The translations under genes and the position numbers were made by a program. Of a stretch of DNA of 64,000 bases, positions 61,997 through 64,000 are shown piece by piece. This DNA is from Microbulbifer sp. A4B17 (GTDB lineage: Bacteria > Pseudomonadota > Gammaproteobacteria > Pseudomonadales > Cellvibrionaceae), in NCBI RefSeq assembly GCF_003076275.1, contig NZ_CP029064.1, positions 4,568,001-4,632,000 on the forward strand, given 5' to 3'. The notes under the pieces are model-generated. The model was not told the DNA's origin. It worked only from the letters and a program-made list of their open reading frames with translations, and made no database searches. The number at the start of each line of letters is the position of its first letter. Within the stretch, counting starts at the first letter, position 1.

Positions 61997-62935
61997 TCAG
62001 GTTGAAGCGGGATAAGAGTTAAATTTTCGCGCACCACCAGCAATGCAGTAAACCAGTGCAATCAATAGACCGGCAAAAAAGCCCCCAAAATGCGCAGCAT
62101 TGGCAATGCGTATACCAGTCAAATAAGTAATCACTCCAATTGCACACAATATCATCCACACAACCGACAAGGTAATAATACCCGGGGGAATATCTCTCCA
62201 CGCCGGTTGCCAGCGCTGCACCACCAAAGCAAACCCTATCAGCGTGTATACAACGCCCGACATTCCAGCGAATATCACTTCGGGCTTCCAGGCATATTGG
62301 GACAAATTAGCGACAACTCCACCGAGCAAGACCAAAACGCTGAAAATAATTGGGCCTCCACGGGCCTCCACAGGACGCCCGAATATCCAGATAGCCAGGG
62401 CATTAAACAGGGCATGCTGAAATGACAAGTTAATGATCGCAGGGGTCCACAATCGCCAAATCTCCCCTTTTTCCAAATGCCACATTAGTGATGATTGAGA
62501 AAAAGGATGGCCGCTATTGTTGTCTGGATATATTAAAAACGGGGCAGAGAGGTTATTCGAATGTAAAAACCAGCCGAAAAAACACAGGGCAATAAGTAAC
62601 AGGCTAATCGGCGTTTTATCTAGTGGGAACGACGGTAAAAATGAGGGCCTAACAGGCTTTTTCTCTCCTGGCGATTGCTCCGCTTCAACTTGTTGGCTGT
62701 GAGTTTCTGGTTCTGCCGGTGTCAGCTGGACCCTATCCAGATCAACCAGTCCCCGCTCCCAATCCTGCAAAAGAGGTTTAAGCAACTCGGCTATGCCGGA
62801 ATCTGTCGTCAGCAGTGCTTGTTGATTTCCCTCCTCTGTAATTCTCAACGGCAGTTGGTAACGTTGTATGAAACGAAAAAGTGCGCTGAGATCCTTTGAT
62901 ATAGGAAAAGAGTAAACAGTAATCCAGTGGCTCAA
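61997..62935 (-). CDS. Rhomboid intramembrane serine protease
   Basis: Cleaves membrane proteins within the bilayer. It has 312 residues: a cytoplasmic N-terminal domain of about 110 residues (P-I-S-K-D-L-S-x-L-F), similar to GlpG's but longer, then six membrane helices. Catalytic features: H-A-L-F-N-A-L (H-x3-N, near 178), Ser in G-M-S-G-V-V-Y near 226, and His in N-A-A-H-F-G-G near 281. It is followed by the CNNM gene 5 bases downstream. Confidence 0.93.
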   Translation of the reverse strand: MSHWITVYSFPISKDLSALFRFIQRYQLPLRITEEGNQQALLTTDSGIAELLKPLLQDWERGLVDLDRVQLTPAEPETHSQQVEAEQSPGEKKPVRPSFLPSFPLDKTPISLLLIALCFFGWFLHSNNLSAPFLIYPDNNSGHPFSQSSLMWHLEKGEIWRLWTPAIINLSFQHALFNALAIWIFGRPVEARGGPIIFSVLVLLGGVVANLSQYAWKPEVIFAGMSGVVYTLIGFALVVQRWQPAWRDIPPGIITLSVVWMILCAIGVITYLTGIRIANAAHFGGFFAGLLIALVYCIAGGARKFNSYPAST

Positions 62936-63072
62936 TTGAAATTAACCTTTTAAATCCGCGGCAAAGCTTTATATCCCTTTTGCCCCTGGGAAAATACCAC
63001 TAAATAAACAGGTGTGCGTCAGCGATTACTCCAGCCTGCTTGCTCCCAGTCCAGTCGGCAGAGAAAGCAGTT

Positions 63073-64000
63073 TTAAACTGCCATAGCCCGCATAATAATC
63101 CGCTTCTTCAGCATAGGGCTGGCATCTACCATGCTCAATCCGGTGTTGCGCAGCCAGCGCCAGTGCACATCGCCGGCACCGAACAGGGACTTGAAGGCGC
63201 TCATTGCTTTCATAGTGGCGGCGTTGTCGCCACGGCGACGACGTTCGTAGCGGGCCAAAACCGAGGGGTGAGAGGGCTCTAAACCTCGTGCCATAGCCCG
63301 ATCAATTTCATCCGCCAGCACTCGCACATCCTGCAATCCCAGATTTACGCCCTGCCCCGCCAGGGGGTGGATACTGTGGGCGGCATCTCCCACCAATACA
63401 GCGCCGGGACCGCGGTAGCGCTCCGCATGGCGAGCGCGCAGGGGGAAAGAAAAACGCTCACTCACGGATTCCACTTTTCCCAGGCGGCTCTCAAAGGCTT
63501 TCTCCAGATTCAAGGCAAAGGCCTGGTCATCCAGCATCAGCAGTTCCCGCGCCAGTTCCTCATCCGCAGACCAGACCACAGCGCAGTGATTGTCATCTCC
63601 CAGTCCGGCGAGAGGTAAAAATGCCAGCGGACCCGTTTGTAAAAAGCGCTGCCAGGCCGTGTGGCGATGAGACTTCTCACTGCGGGCGACGCACACCAGC
63701 GCGGTTTGGTGGTAATCGGTATCCTGGGAGCGGATATGTAATAAGTCCCGCACTTTGGAACGGGCGCCGTCGGCACCGATTAACAAGCGGGTGCGCACTA
63801 TCTCAGGTTGCTCGCGCAAGCCATCCTCTTCACTTAAGCGATCTTCACCGCGAGGCTGCAAATGCCAGAGACCACAGTCGCGCCACCAGCTCTCCAGGCA
63901 AAAACCATTCACCAGCTCTACGTTGGGCAGTGTTTCCAGGCGTGCTCTTAAGGCGGCGACAATGACATTATTTTCAACAATATGACCTAGGTTGGGCAGC
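63073..64000 (-). CDS. UbiF/UbiH-type FAD monooxygenase (5' end outside window)
   Basis: Hydroxylase of ubiquinone synthesis or a close relative. The visible 308 codons run past the right edge. The frame continues beyond the GTG at 63912 with L-G-H-I-V-E-N-N-V-I-V-A-A-L, a family-specific segment, so that GTG is not the start. Motifs: L-L-I-G-A-D-G-A-R-S (the DG motif), G-D-A-A-H-S-I-H-P-L-A-G-Q-G-V-N-L-G near the C-terminal third, and a C-terminal L-K-K-R-I-I-M-R-A pattern similar to UbiF. UbiF, UbiH and UbiI cannot be separated securely without the N-terminus. Confidence 0.9.
   Translation of the reverse strand, partial: LPNLGHIVENNVIVAALRARLETLPNVELVNGFCLESWWRDCGLWHLQPRGEDRLSEEDGLREQPEIVRTRLLIGADGARSKVRDLLHIRSQDTDYHQTALVCVARSEKSHRHTAWQRFLQTGPLAFLPLAGLGDDNHCAVVWSADEELARELLMLDDQAFALNLEKAFESRLGKVESVSERFSFPLRARHAERYRGPGAVLVGDAAHSIHPLAGQGVNLGLQDVRVLADEIDRAMARGLEPSHPSVLARYERRRRGDNAATMKAMSAFKSLFGAGDVHWRWLRNTGLSMVDASPMLKKRIIMRAMAV

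Noticed and set aside
1-64000. CRISPR arrays, rRNA, tRNA, insertion sequences, prophage genes
   Set aside because: None recognised on either strand by eye; short-tRNA or small-RNA genes could still be missed without a covariance search.

Overview
The window looks like a chromosomal segment of a marine-type gammaproteobacterium, most plausibly a Microbulbifer/Cellvibrionales relative. This is inferred from gene content and order, not from a marker gene. Several neighbourhoods match those known in pseudomonads and relatives: glnE-ilvE; HAD hydrolase / rppH / ptsP; and folA-thyA-lgt. No rRNA, tRNA, CRISPR array, transposase or integrase was recognised.

Layout. 1-3.4 kb: a LetA/LetB (YebS/YebT) lipid-transport locus in which LetA is split into two overlapping genes. 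3.7-12.2 kb: TolC, then an envelope cluster for LPS core assembly (waaA, GT2 and GT4 glycosyltransferases, a YrbL-like kinase-fold protein, an ELM1-family protein, an O-antigen-ligase-like protein). 12.2-19.4 kb: UDP-glucose dehydrogenase, ilvE, glnE and an orphan PilB/GspE ATPase. 19.5-28.9 kb: a PhoU-like/Pit phosphate pair, a Zymomonas-type pyruvate decarboxylase, an EamA exporter, argE, argA and ilvD. 28.9-35.0 kb: a TonB2-type energy-transduction operon (DUF3450, TtpC, ExbB, ExbD, TonB, TPR protein) followed by a second, separately transcribed TonB. 35.3-38.4 kb: folA, thyA and lgt on one strand and a TANGO2/NRDE protein on the other. 38.8-46.1 kb: three tandem L,D-transpeptidases, a DUF1566 lipoprotein-like or exported protein, and a MepK (YcbK) endopeptidase, so enzymes that make and cut 3-3 peptidoglycan crosslinks lie together. 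46.2-51.3 kb: imelysin-like lipoprotein, HAD phosphatase, rppH and ptsP.

51.3-59.0 kb is an AT-rich accessory island, clearly different in base composition from both sides. It carries orphan secreted and membrane proteins, two or three attC-like hairpins placed directly at gene ends, a frameshifted pseudogene with a 9-bp tandem repeat, a stand-alone csrA paralogue, a promoter with a palindrome in its spacer, a lipoprotein alpha/beta hydrolase, and a translationally overlapping pair: a T4-Pnkp-like polynucleotide kinase and a Thg1-like 3'-5' RNA polymerase. That pair is the best candidate for a little-described system. Together the two activities would rebuild RNA 5' ends left by endonucleases. 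59.0-64.0 kb returns to core genes: gcvH, gcvT, a CNNM/CBS membrane protein, a rhomboid protease and the 3' part of a UbiF/UbiH-type hydroxylase.

Most start codons were chosen from Shine-Dalgarno spacing and family alignment rather than taking the longest frame. Family assignments come from motif recognition by eye; no database search was run.
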